Below the pieces are notes generated by a model that ran no database searches, was not told the origin of the DNA, and saw only the letters and a program-made list of their open reading frames with translations. From positions 1-64,000 of the forward strand of contig NZ_JACAQA010000004.1 in the NCBI RefSeq assembly GCF_013385425.1: a stretch of DNA of 64,000 nucleotides. Direction: 5' to 3'. A program made the translations under genes and the position numbers. Shown piece by piece: positions 1 to 7,956 of this stretch (the first letter of the stretch is position 1; every line of letters begins with the position of its first letter). This DNA comes from Pseudomonas gingeri (GTDB lineage Bacteria > Pseudomonadota > Gammaproteobacteria > Pseudomonadales > Pseudomonadaceae).

Positions 1-5
1 GGGGT

Positions 6-170
6 TTATGGGGCGCTTACAATCCAGTTATCCAGCCCCTTTTTCCAAATGAGGCTGCCGTAGGTCAGCTTGCCTGAGCGGATGAGGGCGACTATTTGTT
101 GTTCATTGGCGACCTGACGCTGGCCTTTCTCTTCGTAAAACCATTGCTCACTGCTTGTTGCTTCCGGCAT
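6..170 (-). CDS. GYF_2-like (DUF4339) small protein
   Basis: This 54-codon reading frame starts at the ATG whose complement is at 168-170 and ends at a TAA at 6-8. An AAGGAAC ribosome-binding site lies about 8 bases upstream. The product has the GYF_2 layout: WFYEEKGQ at residues 10-17, then QQIVALIRSGKLTYGSLIWK at 24-43 and a closing GLDNW. GYF_2 domains are small beta-alpha folds taken to bind proline-rich peptides and are usually fused to membrane segments; here the domain stands alone. It is divergent from the XRE gene at 301, so the two may share a control region. The family call is by eye and the function is unknown. Confidence 0.6.
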   Translation of the reverse strand: MPEATSSEQWFYEEKGQRQVANEQQIVALIRSGKLTYGSLIWKKGLDNWIVSAP

Positions 171-206
171 GGAAAGTTCCTTGGTTTTGGTGTGGGCATA
201 AATAGA

Positions 207-286
207 TGATTAACAGCCTTTTAGGTTGATTTTTAGTCTGTTGAGTTATCCGTGTCAATGGGGTGATTAACAACTATTTAGGTTGA
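207..286. repeat. Pair of 23-bp direct repeats, operator-like
   Basis: Two copies of a 23-bp element lie at 207-229 and 264-286, 57 bp apart. Each begins TGATTAACA and ends TTTAGGTTGA; they agree at 20 of 23 positions, the differences falling in the centre. The second copy ends 14 bases before the GTG proposed as start of the XRE gene. The position between two divergent genes, with one a DNA-binding protein, suggests sites for autoregulation, but no binding evidence exists. Confidence 0.5.
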
Positions 287-300
287 GATTGGAAGGTGCT

Positions 301-651
301 GTGATAGATACTGATCAGAAGTCTTTGGCTGGCGGGGTAGGTCGTGCGATTGCTAAGCAGCGCATTCGCAGTGGCTTGACGCAGAAGGTGTCGGCCGAAC
401 GTTTGGGCATCGGCAACGAAGCCGTTTCCCGCATTGAGCGAGGTGTGGTCGTGCCCAATATTGAGAGGTTGGCGGAGTTCGCAAGCATTTGCGAAGGGGC
501 GGATCTGCTGACTGAGGCCAGTCCATGCCCAGATGATCAGGCAGCCCGGATTGGTCGGTTGCTATCGCAGCTGGATGATGAGGACCGACAGATGGTCGTG
601 GAGTTGGTTGAATGCCTGGCTGAGCGACTGAAGAAGGGTGAGTCGTTGTAA
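301..651 (+). CDS. XRE-family helix-turn-helix regulator
   Basis: The product has an N-terminal Cro/C1-type helix-turn-helix at about residues 14-65 (AIAKQRIRSGLTQ, then LGIGNEAVSRIERG and a final helix at NIERLAEFASI). An acidic C-terminal helix of about 45 residues follows and may mediate oligomerisation. I place the start at GTG 301, preceded by GGAAGG, giving 116 residues; the frame is open to a TTG at 283, but that lies inside the second upstream direct repeat. Such single-domain regulators are typical of prophages, islands and toxin-antitoxin modules. An integrase relic follows directly, which fits an island remnant. The target is unknown; the direct repeats at 207-286 are the obvious candidates. 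Confidence 0.7.
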   Translation: MIDTDQKSLAGGVGRAIAKQRIRSGLTQKVSAERLGIGNEAVSRIERGVVVPNIERLAEFASICEGADLLTEASPCPDDQAARIGRLLSQLDDEDRQMVVELVECLAERLKKGESL

Positions 652-783
652 GGGGGACTTTCTGCGCCCGCCCCTTGATCGAACCTGGCACCACTGCGTA
701 AACAGAGACAGTCGTAGTGGCTGAACTGATATTTCTGCACGTCCTGGGCAAACGCAGTTATAGCGTTGCATCCAGCTATTGCG

Positions 784-1083
784 CCGGCGAGCGGTTTTTT
801 CACCTTCACGTTGAGCCGCACGTTCGATGTCGCGAGCGGCTAGAGGATCTACACCGTCGCTCAACTGGCTGCATTTGACGCTGTCTTCAAGTCTGGCTTT
901 CTTGAGACTCACTTCAGGAAACGAGCCTAAACCCATCTCCCTACGACGGCCTGCCAGTTGAAAGCGAAGCAGCCAGGATTTACGCCCGGTAGGTTTGACG
1001 ACCAAGCGAAGCCCATCACCATCTTCGTAGGTGCCGGGTTCGGTCAGGTTTTCGACTTGTTTCGGATTCAGCTTACCCGTTGA
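784..1083 (-). pseudogene. Tyrosine integrase relic (N-terminal arm domain)
   Basis: Reading the minus strand from about 1083 gives roughly 100 residues that match the start of P4-type integrases (DUF4102 arm-binding domain). TGKLNPKQVENLTEPGTYED leads into GDGLRLVVKPTGRKSWLLRF, then AGRRREMGLGSFPEVSLKKA and DGVDPLAAR. There is no in-frame ATG: the frame runs up into an 8-G tract and a stop. After about 784 the resemblance ends, so the catalytic domain with its R-H-R-Y residues is missing from an enzyme normally near 400 residues. It is therefore a dead fragment, probably left by decay of a phage or genomic island. The bases 652-783 show nothing else I recognise. Confidence 0.75.
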
Positions 1084-1235
1084 TTTTCCTCTGTCGTCCC
1101 TTTTACCCCCCCCACTTCATCGTCGGATGAGGTCAAATGGTGTTGAACACCATCGGGCAGGGGCCTGCCTGAACCCCCCGGAATAGCTAGGCTATCGGCA
1201 GAATTCTCGGATGGGATAGGCTTATTTCGGACAAT

Positions 1236-1260
1236 TAAAAAGCCGGCTTGTGGCCGGCTT
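1236..1260 (-). terminator. Intrinsic terminator (minus strand)
   Basis: Perfect 8-bp arms AAGCCGGC (1240-1247) and GCCGGCTT (1253-1260) enclose a 5-base loop. On the minus strand the stem is followed by TTTTT and AATT. It would end transcription from the S24 repressor gene or from a separate RNA. Confidence 0.8.
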
Positions 1261-1490
1261 CTCGGGGACGGGTTTGGCTTATTTTTGGTAAGCCTCGCTC
1301 GCCTTCAAAATGTACATCCAGAGCAAATCTGGTTGTGGGACACCACGCAGTTGTCTCGCGCCGTGTCGTGGGCAATGTGGCCTGCTGGAAGCAGGACGCT
1401 GCCCAAATGTGCCGCGCAGGATACCGGCATTTACGACAGATTCCCAGCGAAAACCACACGCCAGAGCTGTCGTTTTCAGACAAGAGATGT
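1236..1490 (-). ncRNA. Possible minus-strand RNA ending at a terminator
   Basis: Bases 1261-1498 lie between the S24 repressor stop and a strong minus-strand terminator and hold no convincing protein. A minus-strand frame of 82 codons (1235-1483) reads straight through the terminator stem, which argues against coding. Another minus-strand frame ends at a TAA at 1279-1281 but has no recognisable product. The stretch could be a small RNA or the 3' untranslated region of the repressor mRNA. I do not recognise it as 6S, 4.5S, RNase P, tmRNA or an Rsm RNA; bases 1084-1235 likewise show nothing identifiable. Confidence 0.25.
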
Positions 1491-1498
1491 CTTGTCCC

Positions 1499-2254
1499 CT
1501 ATTTTGAGGGCACCGGCGGCCGTCGCTTGTTCAATGTCGACCACCAGAACACCCAACCCAGTACCCGGATGTTCTGCTCGTCGATCTGTTCCGCCGTGAA
1601 CACTTCGTCCGGGTACTCGGCGCTGTTATGGCTGCGCAGCCGCAAGGCCCCCGCCGGCAGGCGATAGACATACTTCACCCGCAGCATGCCGTCGTGCTCC
1701 AGCGCGTAGATTTCGCCGTCCACCACCTGGGTCAGGCTGCGGTCGATGGCAATGGTGGAGCCGTCCTGGATCTTTTCTGCCATGCTGTTGCCGGTCATGG
1801 GCGCGCAGATGGCCTGGTCCGGCTCGACACCCATGGCCTGCAGGATGCGATAGGGCAGGCGTACCTTGCGCCCAGGGATGATCGCAACCTGAGTCAGGCT
1901 TGATCCGGGGGCCGTTGGCGTCTCCTTGTACAGCGGCACTTGCACATCGTTGCGCTCGGTTGCTGCCAGCTCGTCACGGGCCGAGTAGGGCTCCTTGCCA
2001 TGGAGAGGCTGCGCTTCTTCATCCTGAGCTTCGTTGCTCGAGCTGCCGGGGTGCTTGGGTCCGTCGCCGTTGCGCAGCCAGCGGCTATTGACGCACAACA
2101 ACTCGGCTATCTCGTCCAGTCGCGCCATGGGAATGCCGCGCTTGAACCAGTTATTGACGTGCTGCGGCGTCACTTGCCGGTTGGCAGCGAAGTCCGAAGC
2201 AGATAGGTGGCACTCCCGCAGGAGGGCCCTTAAGCGATCGCCTGATGTATTCAT
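1499..2254 (-). CDS. S24-type (LexA/CI-like) phage repressor
   Basis: The 251-residue product starts at ATG 2254. Residues 1-60 form a helix-turn-helix (RALLRECHLSASDFAANRQV, then TPQHVNNWFKRG), followed by an acidic linker and a peptidase S24 domain. The catalytic serine is S157 in APMTGNSMAE and the lysine is K194 in DGMLRVKYVYR. The family includes LexA, CI and the pyocin repressor PrtR, which control SOS-induced phage or tailocin genes. I see no Ala-Gly or Cys-Gly bond in the linker (residues 60-130), the usual self-cleavage site, so RecA-induced cleavage is uncertain. No structural phage gene is nearby, so it looks like an orphan immunity repressor. Operator-like dyads lie upstream at 2284-2425. 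Confidence 0.85.
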   Translation of the reverse strand: MNTSGDRLRALLRECHLSASDFAANRQVTPQHVNNWFKRGIPMARLDEIAELLCVNSRWLRNGDGPKHPGSSSNEAQDEEAQPLHGKEPYSARDELAATERNDVQVPLYKETPTAPGSSLTQVAIIPGRKVRLPYRILQAMGVEPDQAICAPMTGNSMAEKIQDGSTIAIDRSLTQVVDGEIYALEHDGMLRVKYVYRLPAGALRLRSHNSAEYPDEVFTAEQIDEQNIRVLGWVFWWSTLNKRRPPVPSK

Positions 2255-2283
2255 GAACACGGAGTTTACTGGCGTGCTACACC

Positions 2284-2425
2284 TGTTTAAATAAACGAGG
2301 TGTTCAAAAATTGTCCCGGCCAGCACACGAACTGATTGGGTTTGTTCAGAATTCCTACACTCAAATAGCTGAATCTGAGTCGTTGTGTTTATTCATTAAA
2401 ACTCTTGTTTGTTTATTGGTAAACA
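2284..2425. promoter_or_regulatory. Operator-like dyads upstream of S24 repressor
   Basis: Three related inverted repeats share TGTTTA/TAAAC half-sites: TGTTTATTGGTAAACA at 2410-2425 (perfect 6-bp arms), TGTTTATTCATTAAAA at 2386-2401 (near-perfect, 24 bp away) and TGTTTAAATAAACG at 2284-2297 with a shorter centre. This resembles a phage operator array in front of a repressor gene. The rest of 2255-2430 is AT-rich, with no convincing -10/-35 pair and no divergent gene. Confidence 0.5.
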
Positions 2426-2430
2426 GGCAC

Positions 2431-2457
2431 AAAAAACCCCGGCAAGCCGGGGTTTTT
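2431..2457. terminator. Bidirectional terminator downstream of ppa
   Basis: CCCCGGC (2437-2443) and GCCGGGG (2446-2452) form a 7-bp stem with an AA loop. It is flanked by six A on the left and five T on the right, so it can terminate in both directions. It ends ppa transcription on the minus strand and shields ppa from the repressor promoter region. Confidence 0.85.
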
Positions 2458-2481
2458 CAGTTCGCGCCAGGGCGCGGCGGA

Positions 2482-3009
2482 TCAGCCCTTGTAAGCGGTG
2501 ACCGACTTCATGATTTCGGCGCGGGCGGCTTCGGCATCGCCCCAACCTTCGATCTTCACCCACTTGCCTTTTTCGAGATCCTTGTAGTTCTCGAAGAAGT
2601 GCTTGATCTGCTCCAGCAGCAGCGGTGGCAGGTCGGTGTATTCCTTCACGTCGACGTACAGCTGGGACAGCTTGTCGTGCGGGACCGCGAGGACCTTGGC
2701 GTCGCCGCCGCCGTCGTCGGTCATGTGCAGGATGCCGACCGGACGGGCACGGATGACCGAGCCTGGGGTGACCGGGTACGGGGTCACGACCAGCACGTCG
2801 AGGGGGTCGCCGTCGTCAGCCAGGGTATTGGGGATGAAACCGTAGTTGGCCGGGTAGAACATCGGGGTGGCCATGAAACGGTCAACGAACAGGCAATCGC
2901 TGTCTTTGTCGATTTCGTATTTGATCGGCGCGTGGTTGGCCGGAATCTCGATCGCGACGTAGATGTCGTTCGGCAGGTCTTTGCCAGCCGGAATCTTGCT
3001 GTAGCTCAT
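2482..3009 (-). CDS. ppa: Inorganic pyrophosphatase
   Basis: The 175-residue product begins [20 protein letters not shown] and has the family I soluble pyrophosphatase pattern. The metal-binding signature [10 protein letters not shown] is near residues 66-75, preceded by the basic and aromatic pocket segment [11 protein letters not shown]. It hydrolyses pyrophosphate to phosphate in the cytoplasm and so pulls biosynthetic reactions forward. The length matches the bacterial hexameric family. I chose ATG 3009 over the longer open frame because the protein aligns from that Met. It stands alone with a strong terminator behind it. In P. aeruginosa ppa also borders the ethanolamine region. Confidence 0.95.
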   Translation of the reverse strand: MSYSKIPAGKDLPNDIYVAIEIPANHAPIKYEIDKDSDCLFVDRFMATPMFYPANYGFIPNTLADDGDPLDVLVVTPYPVTPGSVIRARPVGILHMTDDGGGDAKVLAVPHDKLSQLYVDVKEYTDLPPLLLEQIKHFFENYKDLEKGKWVKIEGWGDAEAARAEIMKSVTAYKG

Positions 3010-3183
3010 TGGGCGATGCCCCCGTTGGTTGATCAGAAAACTTGGCCGGTTTGACCAAAAAGTGGCGGGGATTATAGGCATATTCCGGGACCGATGCCAC
3101 GGGCGGCGGGACGTGTGGAATACCACCTTGGTCGGGGGCTGCCGGGTAGTGTGAGGTCCTGAAGTCCTGTGGTGTGCCGACGA

Positions 3184-3212
3184 CCGCTATCGCCGGCAAG
3201 CCGGCTCCTACT
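3184..3212. repeat. REP element
   Basis: A single copy of the REP form CGCCGGCAAGCCGGCTCCTA with a GCTAT lead lies in the gap between ppa and the peptidase gene, running into the stop codon of the latter. Confidence 0.7.
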
Positions 3213-4047
3213 GGTGGGGAGTGGCGCTCGGGCCTTGTGCTTCGGGCTGGTAGCGTGGGTCGTGGGCTTGCAGATGCTGCAGCCGCGCCAGCGGGTCCTG
3301 GCGGTAGAACGCGCGCAATTGCTCGTACACCTGCGGGTAGGCCGTGGCCAGGATATCCGGGGCACTGAAGAAATATTCGCTGGTCACCGCGAAGAATTCC
3401 GCCGGGTTTTCCGCGGCATAAGGATCAATCGCGGTATCGGCGTCGGGGTTGCGGTCCAGTTGGCGATTGAGGTCATCGTAGGCGTGTTGCATGACCTTGG
3501 CCCATTCGCCTACGCGCATGTCGCCGTGCAACGGTGGTAGGCCGTTGGCGCTGCCGCTGAGCATATCGAGCTTGTGCGCCAGTTCGTGGATCACCAGGTT
3601 GTAGCCCTCCCAGCCGCCGCTGGCCTGTACGCCGGGCCACGCCAGGATGATCGGGCCCTGTTGCCAGGCTTCGCCGCTGTGCTCGGCATCCCATTCGTGC
3701 TCCACGCCGCTGGCGTCACGATGGCGCTGGGGGCTGAGGAAGTCGTCCGGGTAGAGGACGATTTCATGGAAGCCCTGGTACCAGTTCAAGTCCCCCAGGT
3801 GCAACAGGGGCAGTTGTGCCTGGGCCGCCAGCAGCAGGCGGCGTTCCTGGTTCAGCTCGACGCCCGGCAAGGCGCTCAGGTGCTTGTCGTCGAGGAACAG
3901 CACGCTGTGTTCTCGCAGCCAGCGATCCTCGGCATCGCTCAGGCCGTCGAGGAAGCTCAGGTGTTCGCGGACCCGTTGCCAGGTTTCATCGGCAACGGGG
4001 TGGCGGGCCAGGGTTCGCCGGCGACGCCAGGCACTCAGCGACCACAC
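3208..4047 (-). CDS. mtfA: MtfA-family zinc-dependent peptidase
   Basis: The 279-residue product carries the zinc-metalloprotease motif HELAHKLD, with H154, E155 and H158, and a downstream ENPAEFFAVTSEYFF segment where the third ligand glutamate is expected. E. coli MtfA is a cytoplasmic aminopeptidase that binds and inactivates the glucose repressor Mlc. Pseudomonas has no obvious Mlc pathway, so the substrate here is unclear. The length agrees with the family (about 265-280). It lies 4 bases downstream of the dedA stop on the same strand and is probably co-transcribed with it. A REP element overlaps its stop. Confidence 0.85.
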   Translation of the reverse strand: MWSLSAWRRRRTLARHPVADETWQRVREHLSFLDGLSDAEDRWLREHSVLFLDDKHLSALPGVELNQERRLLLAAQAQLPLLHLGDLNWYQGFHEIVLYPDDFLSPQRHRDASGVEHEWDAEHSGEAWQQGPIILAWPGVQASGGWEGYNLVIHELAHKLDMLSGSANGLPPLHGDMRVGEWAKVMQHAYDDLNRQLDRNPDADTAIDPYAAENPAEFFAVTSEYFFSAPDILATAYPQVYEQLRAFYRQDPLARLQHLQAHDPRYQPEAQGPSATPHQ

Positions 4048-4051
4048 GGGA

Positions 4052-4708
4052 TCAGTGGGTGCCGGCTTTGGACGCGGCGTTGCCGAAGCGGCTGCGGACC
4101 ACGCCGATGATCATCGGCAGCAGCGACAGCAGGATGATGCCAACGACCAGCAGCGACAGGTTTTTCTTGATGAACGGTACGTTGCCGAAGAAATAACCCA
4201 GGGTGACCAGGCCGCCGACCCAGAAAATGGTGCCGAGGATGCTGAACATGAAGAAACGCGGGTAAGGCATTTTGCCAACGCCGGCGACGAACGGTGCGAA
4301 GGTCCGCAGGATCGGCAGGAAGCGCGCCAGGGTCACGGTCTTGCCGCCATGGCGATCATAGAAGTCGTGGGTCTTCTGCAGATAGTCGCGGCGGAAGATC
4401 TTCGAGTTCGGGTTGCTGAAGAGCTTCTCGCCCGCCGTTCGGCCGATGATGTAGTTGGTGCTGTCGCCGAGAATCGCCGCCAGCATCAGCAGGCCGGCCA
4501 GCAGTACCGGGTCCATGCCACCGCCCGCGGCCACCGCGCCGGCGATGAACAGCAGCGAATCGCCCGGCAGGAACGGCATCACCACCAGGCCGGTTTCGCA
4601 GAAGATCACCAGGAACAGGATGGCGTAGATCCAGGGCCCGTAGTTGTTCACCAGCATGTCGAGGTAGACATCGAGATGCAGGACTATGTCGATCGGGTTG
4701 AAATCCAT
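4052..4708 (-). CDS. DedA-family membrane protein
   Basis: The 218-residue protein has hydrophobic segments near residues 20-55, 60-85, 140-165 and 175-205. It shows DedA hallmarks: FCETGLVVMPFLPGDSLLF with the conserved acidic and proline residues, GDSTNYIIGR, and the arginine-rich RFLPILRTFAPFVAG. DedA/VTT proteins are inner-membrane flippases or transporters for polyprenyl-phosphate or phospholipid, needed for envelope homeostasis. I start at ATG 4708, which has CAGGTG about 8 bases upstream, rather than at GTG 4717. It is followed directly by the mtfA gene. Which DedA subgroup it belongs to cannot be decided by eye. Confidence 0.9.
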   Translation of the reverse strand: MDFNPIDIVLHLDVYLDMLVNNYGPWIYAILFLVIFCETGLVVMPFLPGDSLLFIAGAVAAGGGMDPVLLAGLLMLAAILGDSTNYIIGRTAGEKLFSNPNSKIFRRDYLQKTHDFYDRHGGKTVTLARFLPILRTFAPFVAGVGKMPYPRFFMFSILGTIFWVGGLVTLGYFFGNVPFIKKNLSLLVVGIILLSLLPMIIGVVRSRFGNAASKAGTH

Positions 4709-4947
4709 GGGTGGCACCTGTGTGGACGGTCCGACTCGGCGGACCCGTGCAAGGAAAATAGATAGGCGTAGTTAACTACAAGGAATGTAGTTTTTTCGTA
4801 CATTCCGTGGGAAAGCGGGATTATAAGAGTTGGGGAGATTTCTGCCTGCTGAGTTTGTAGCGGGGGATGTCGGGCGAAGATTATGCACGTGGCCGTGAGA
4901 GCGCCGGTCGACGCTCGACTGCCAGTGATGGCGATGTGGTATTCACT

Positions 4948-4978
4948 ACCGCTATCGCTGGCAAGCCAGCTCCTACAG
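4948..4978. repeat. REP element
   Basis: A single REP of the form CTATCGCTGGCAAGCCAGCT followed by CCTACAG lies just downstream of the acetyltransferase gene. The remainder of 4709-4992 shows no gene; an AT-rich stretch at 4760-4830 may hold the dedA promoter. Confidence 0.7.
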
Positions 4979-4992
4979 AGCGCGTGTGATGA

Positions 4993-5451
4993 TCACTTTT
5001 CGTCGATCGGCAGCACGTAGTTCTTGAATTCGCTGTCTTCGCGAAAACCAATGGATTCGTAGGTTTTCTGCGCTACCAGGTTGTTGCTGCTGGTGGACAC
5101 GCGCAGACGAACGGCATGGGTGTCACGGGCCATTTTCTTCGCCGTGCGCATCAGGTTGTCGGCCACCAGCTGGCGACGGGCGTCCTCGGCGACGTAGATA
5201 TCGTTGAGGATCCACACGCGCTTGAGTGAGAGCGAAGAAAAGCTTGGGTACAGCTGGCAGAAACCGAGCACCTTTTTGTCGTCATCGTCGGCCAACGCCA
5301 GGTAAATCACCGACTCTTTGCGGCGCAGGCGTTTTTCCAGGAAGCTACGGGACGAATCAGGGAAGGGCAGTGCACCGTAGAATTCACGGTATTTGACGAA
5401 CAGGGGCGTCAGCAGGTCCAGATGTTCCAGGGTCGCTTGAGTAATCCGCAT
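4993..5451 (-). CDS. GNAT-family N-acetyltransferase
   Basis: The 152-residue product has the GNAT fold order. Strands and helix at the N-terminus (MRITQATLEHLDLLTPLFVK) are followed by a central FCQLYPSFSSLSLKRVWILN strand pair, the acetyl-CoA loop DIYVAEDARRQLVADNLM around residues 87-105, and the C-terminal motif NNLVAQKTYESIGF. The acceptor substrate cannot be read from the sequence. It lies downstream of eutC on the same strand, separated by 103 bases. The same neighbour exists in P. aeruginosa (about PA4026), so it may be read through with the ethanolamine genes, but a role there is unproven. Confidence 0.85.
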   Translation of the reverse strand: MRITQATLEHLDLLTPLFVKYREFYGALPFPDSSRSFLEKRLRRKESVIYLALADDDDKKVLGFCQLYPSFSSLSLKRVWILNDIYVAEDARRQLVADNLMRTAKKMARDTHAVRLRVSTSSNNLVAQKTYESIGFREDSEFKNYVLPIDEK

Positions 5452-5554
5452 AGATCAGGCCTCAACTTCGTGGATATGACGGCAAACGGTTCACTCGGGC
5501 AGCCGTGGTGTCGATGCTGCCCAAAGCGCGGGAAAAGCGCAATCCGGATGACGG

Positions 5555-6385
5555 TCAGTCTTGGGGCGGGCCCAGTAGGAAGTTGCCGTTTGAATGGACA
5601 TCCGAATCACTCTCCAGCGTTTGCACTTGAGCCTCGTCCTTGAGATTGACCCCCGATAATTGTCGGCGGCAGGCTTCTTTCATCAGGTACAGCAGTTTGT
5701 GCGCGGCCATGCCGTAACTCATGCCCTCCAGACGCACGTTGGAGATGCAGTTGCGGTAGGCGTCGGTCAGGCCGACTTTTGGATTATAGGTGAAATACAA
5801 ACCCAGGCTGTCCGGCGAACTCAGACCGGGGCGTTCGCCGATCAGGATCACGGTCATTTTCGCACCGAGCAATTCGCCGATTTCGTCAGCCACCGCGACT
5901 CGTCCCTGTTCCACCAGGATCACTGGCGACGTCGACCAGCCTTCGGCCTGGATCTGCTCCTCCAGGCGGTTGAGGAAGGGCAGGGTATGCCGATGCACCG
6001 CCAGCGCCGACAGGCCGTCGGCCACGACAATGGCCAGGTCGATACCGTCGGGATGGGCCAGGGCATGCTCGCGTAGCTGTTGGGCCGACGCGCTGTTGAG
6101 CTTGCGACCCAGATCCGGGCGTTGCAGGTAGCTGTGGCGGTCGTCGGCAGCACTGTGCAGCAGCAGGGTTTCCCGCCCACGCTCGGCGAGTTGGGCGCTC
6201 AAGCCGGCGTGGTCGAACGGCAGGTGCACGGCGTCGCGGGCCTGGGCGTGGGCGAACTGGAAATCCAGTTGTGCGCGGGTGGGCAGGCTGGTGCCGGTAC
6301 GTCCCAGGGCGATACGCGCCGGGGTCAGGCGACGCAGTTGCAGCCAGGGATTGTCGTTGTCGATCTCGTTGGCCATGTTGTTCAT
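5555..6385 (-). CDS. eutC: Ethanolamine ammonia-lyase small subunit
   Basis: The product has 276 residues when started at [20 protein letters not shown], whose ATG overlaps the eutB stop (ATGA). With EutB it forms the adenosylcobalamin enzyme that splits ethanolamine into acetaldehyde and ammonia. Recognisable EutC segments are [20 protein letters not shown] near residue 25, the [20 protein letters not shown] loop in the C-terminal half and the end helix [17 protein letters not shown]. The extra upstream frame lies inside eutB in another frame and was excluded. The overlap implies translational coupling with eutB. No microcompartment shell genes accompany it. Confidence 0.95.
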   Translation of the reverse strand: MNNMANEIDNDNPWLQLRRLTPARIALGRTGTSLPTRAQLDFQFAHAQARDAVHLPFDHAGLSAQLAERGRETLLLHSAADDRHSYLQRPDLGRKLNSASAQQLREHALAHPDGIDLAIVVADGLSALAVHRHTLPFLNRLEEQIQAEGWSTSPVILVEQGRVAVADEIGELLGAKMTVILIGERPGLSSPDSLGLYFTYNPKVGLTDAYRNCISNVRLEGMSYGMAAHKLLYLMKEACRRQLSGVNLKDEAQVQTLESDSDVHSNGNFLLGPPQD

Positions 6386-7776
6386 CCGAGCTGCGCCAGT
6401 GCCTGGCGAAACGCCGGGGGCAGGCTGTTGCCAAAGTGCACCTTGCCGTCGGCCTGGGTAAAGATGCCCATCTTCGCCAGCCACTGTTCGAACTCCGGCG
6501 CGGGCTTGAGGCCCAGGGTCTGGCGGGCATACAAGGCGTCGTGGAACGAGGTGGTCTGGTAGTTGAGCATGATGTCGTCGGAGCCGGGAATACCCATGAT
6601 GAAGTTGATCCCGGCCACCCCCAGCAGGGTCAGCAGGGTGTCCATATCGTCCTGGTCGGCTTCGGCGTGGTTGGTATAGCAGATGTCGCAGCCCATGGGC
6701 ACGCCCAGCAGCTTGCCGCAGAAGTGGTCTTCGAGACCGGCGCGGATGATCTGCTTGCCGTTGTAGAGGTATTCCGGGCCGATAAAGCCGACCACGGTGT
6801 TGACCAGGAAGGGTTTGAAATGCCGGGCCACGGCATAGGCGCGGGTTTCGCAGGTCTGCTGGTCGACGCCGAAGTGGGCGTTGGCCGACAGCGCGCTGCC
6901 CTGGCCGGTTTCGAAATACATCAGGTTTTGCCCGAGGGTGCCGCGATTCAGGCTCAGGCCGGCGTCGTAGCCTTCCTGCAGGACGCTCAGGCTGATGCCG
7001 AAACTGGCGTTGGCCGCTTCGGTGCCGGCAATCGACTGGAACACCAGGTCCAGGGGCACGCCACGGTTGATCGCCTCGATGGAGGTGGTGACGTGGGTCA
7101 GCACGCAGGCCTGGGTGGGGATTTCGTAACGTTTGATGACCGCGTCGAGCATGTTCAGCAGGTCGCAGATCGAGCTCAGGCTGTCGGTGGCCGGGTTGAT
7201 GCCGATCATGGCGTCGCCGTTGCCGTAGAGCAGGCCGTCGAGGACGCTGGCGGCAATGCCGGCCGGATCGTCCGTGGGGTGGTTGGGTTGCAGGCGGGTC
7301 GACAGGCGACCGCGCAGGCCCAGGGTGCCGCGGAATTGGGTCACCACGCGGATTTTTTGCGCCACCAGCACCAGGTCCTGGACGCGCATGATCTTCGACA
7401 CGGCGGCGGCCATTTCCGGGGTCAGGCCCGGGGCCAGGGCGCGCAGGCTCTGTTCGTCGGCGGCGTCGCTGAGTAGCCAGTCGCGCAGGCCGCCGACGGT
7501 CAGGTGGCTGACGACGGCGAAGGCCTGTTTGTCGTGGGTGTCGACGATCAGCCGGGTGACTTCATCGGATTCGTAGGGGATCAGCATTTCCTCGAGGAAA
7601 TGCTTGAGGGGAATATTGGCCAGGGCCATCTGGGCCGCGACCCGTTCGCCGTCATTGAGGGCGGCGACCCCGGCCAGGAAATCACCGGAGCGGGCGGGGC
7701 TGGCCTTGGCCATGACATCCTTGAGGCTGTCGAAGCGGTAGGTCTGGGCGCCGACGGAATGGGCGAATGTGGCCAT
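6382..7776 (-). CDS. eutB: Ethanolamine ammonia-lyase large subunit
   Basis: The 464-residue product is full length for EutB. This subunit is a TIM-barrel that binds ethanolamine and, with EutC, coenzyme B12. Visible family segments include [20 protein letters not shown] near residues 100-120, the barrel strand motif [20 protein letters not shown] with its substrate-pocket region, and [19 protein letters not shown]. The gene sits between the permease gene (180 bases upstream, with a REPIN in the gap) and eutC (overlapping). It should be transcribed from the sigma-54 promoter at 9398-9413. Pseudomonas is known to use this short eut set rather than the 17-gene enteric operon. Confidence 0.97.
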   Translation of the reverse strand: MATFAHSVGAQTYRFDSLKDVMAKASPARSGDFLAGVAALNDGERVAAQMALANIPLKHFLEEMLIPYESDEVTRLIVDTHDKQAFAVVSHLTVGGLRDWLLSDAADEQSLRALAPGLTPEMAAAVSKIMRVQDLVLVAQKIRVVTQFRGTLGLRGRLSTRLQPNHPTDDPAGIAASVLDGLLYGNGDAMIGINPATDSLSSICDLLNMLDAVIKRYEIPTQACVLTHVTTSIEAINRGVPLDLVFQSIAGTEAANASFGISLSVLQEGYDAGLSLNRGTLGQNLMYFETGQGSALSANAHFGVDQQTCETRAYAVARHFKPFLVNTVVGFIGPEYLYNGKQIIRAGLEDHFCGKLLGVPMGCDICYTNHAEADQDDMDTLLTLLGVAGINFIMGIPGSDDIMLNYQTTSFHDALYARQTLGLKPAPEFEQWLAKMGIFTQADGKVHFGNSLPPAFRQALAQLG

Positions 7777-7814
7777 GGGGCGGTGTCCTCCTGAACTTTA
7801 ACGATAACCCTTCC

Positions 7815-7900
7815 TTGTAGGAGACGGCTTGCTGGCGATGGCGGCCGACCAGGCGATGCATGTCTTGCTGGCCTCATCGCCAGCAAGCCGGCTCCTACAG
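7815..7900. repeat. REPIN (inverted REP pair)
   Basis: Two REPs face each other: TTGTAGGAGACGGCTTGCTG at 7815-7834 and its inverse ending CAGCAAGCCGGCTCCTACAG at 7881-7900. They fill the gap between the permease gene and eutB. Confidence 0.75.
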
Positions 7901-7956
7901 TTCAGCGGTGTTCATATGTACAGCGCCGGGGCGCAGGGCGCCCCGTGCTGGTGCAA

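Noticed and set aside
562..821. Minus-strand continuation of the integrase frame past 784
   Set aside because: After the arm-binding domain the reading has no integrase motifs, and part of it is antisense to the XRE gene; treated as out-of-homology sequence.
1248..1667. Plus-strand open frame of 139 codons
   Set aside because: It runs antisense through the terminator stem and the 3' end of the S24 repressor gene, has no family resemblance and looks like a shadow.
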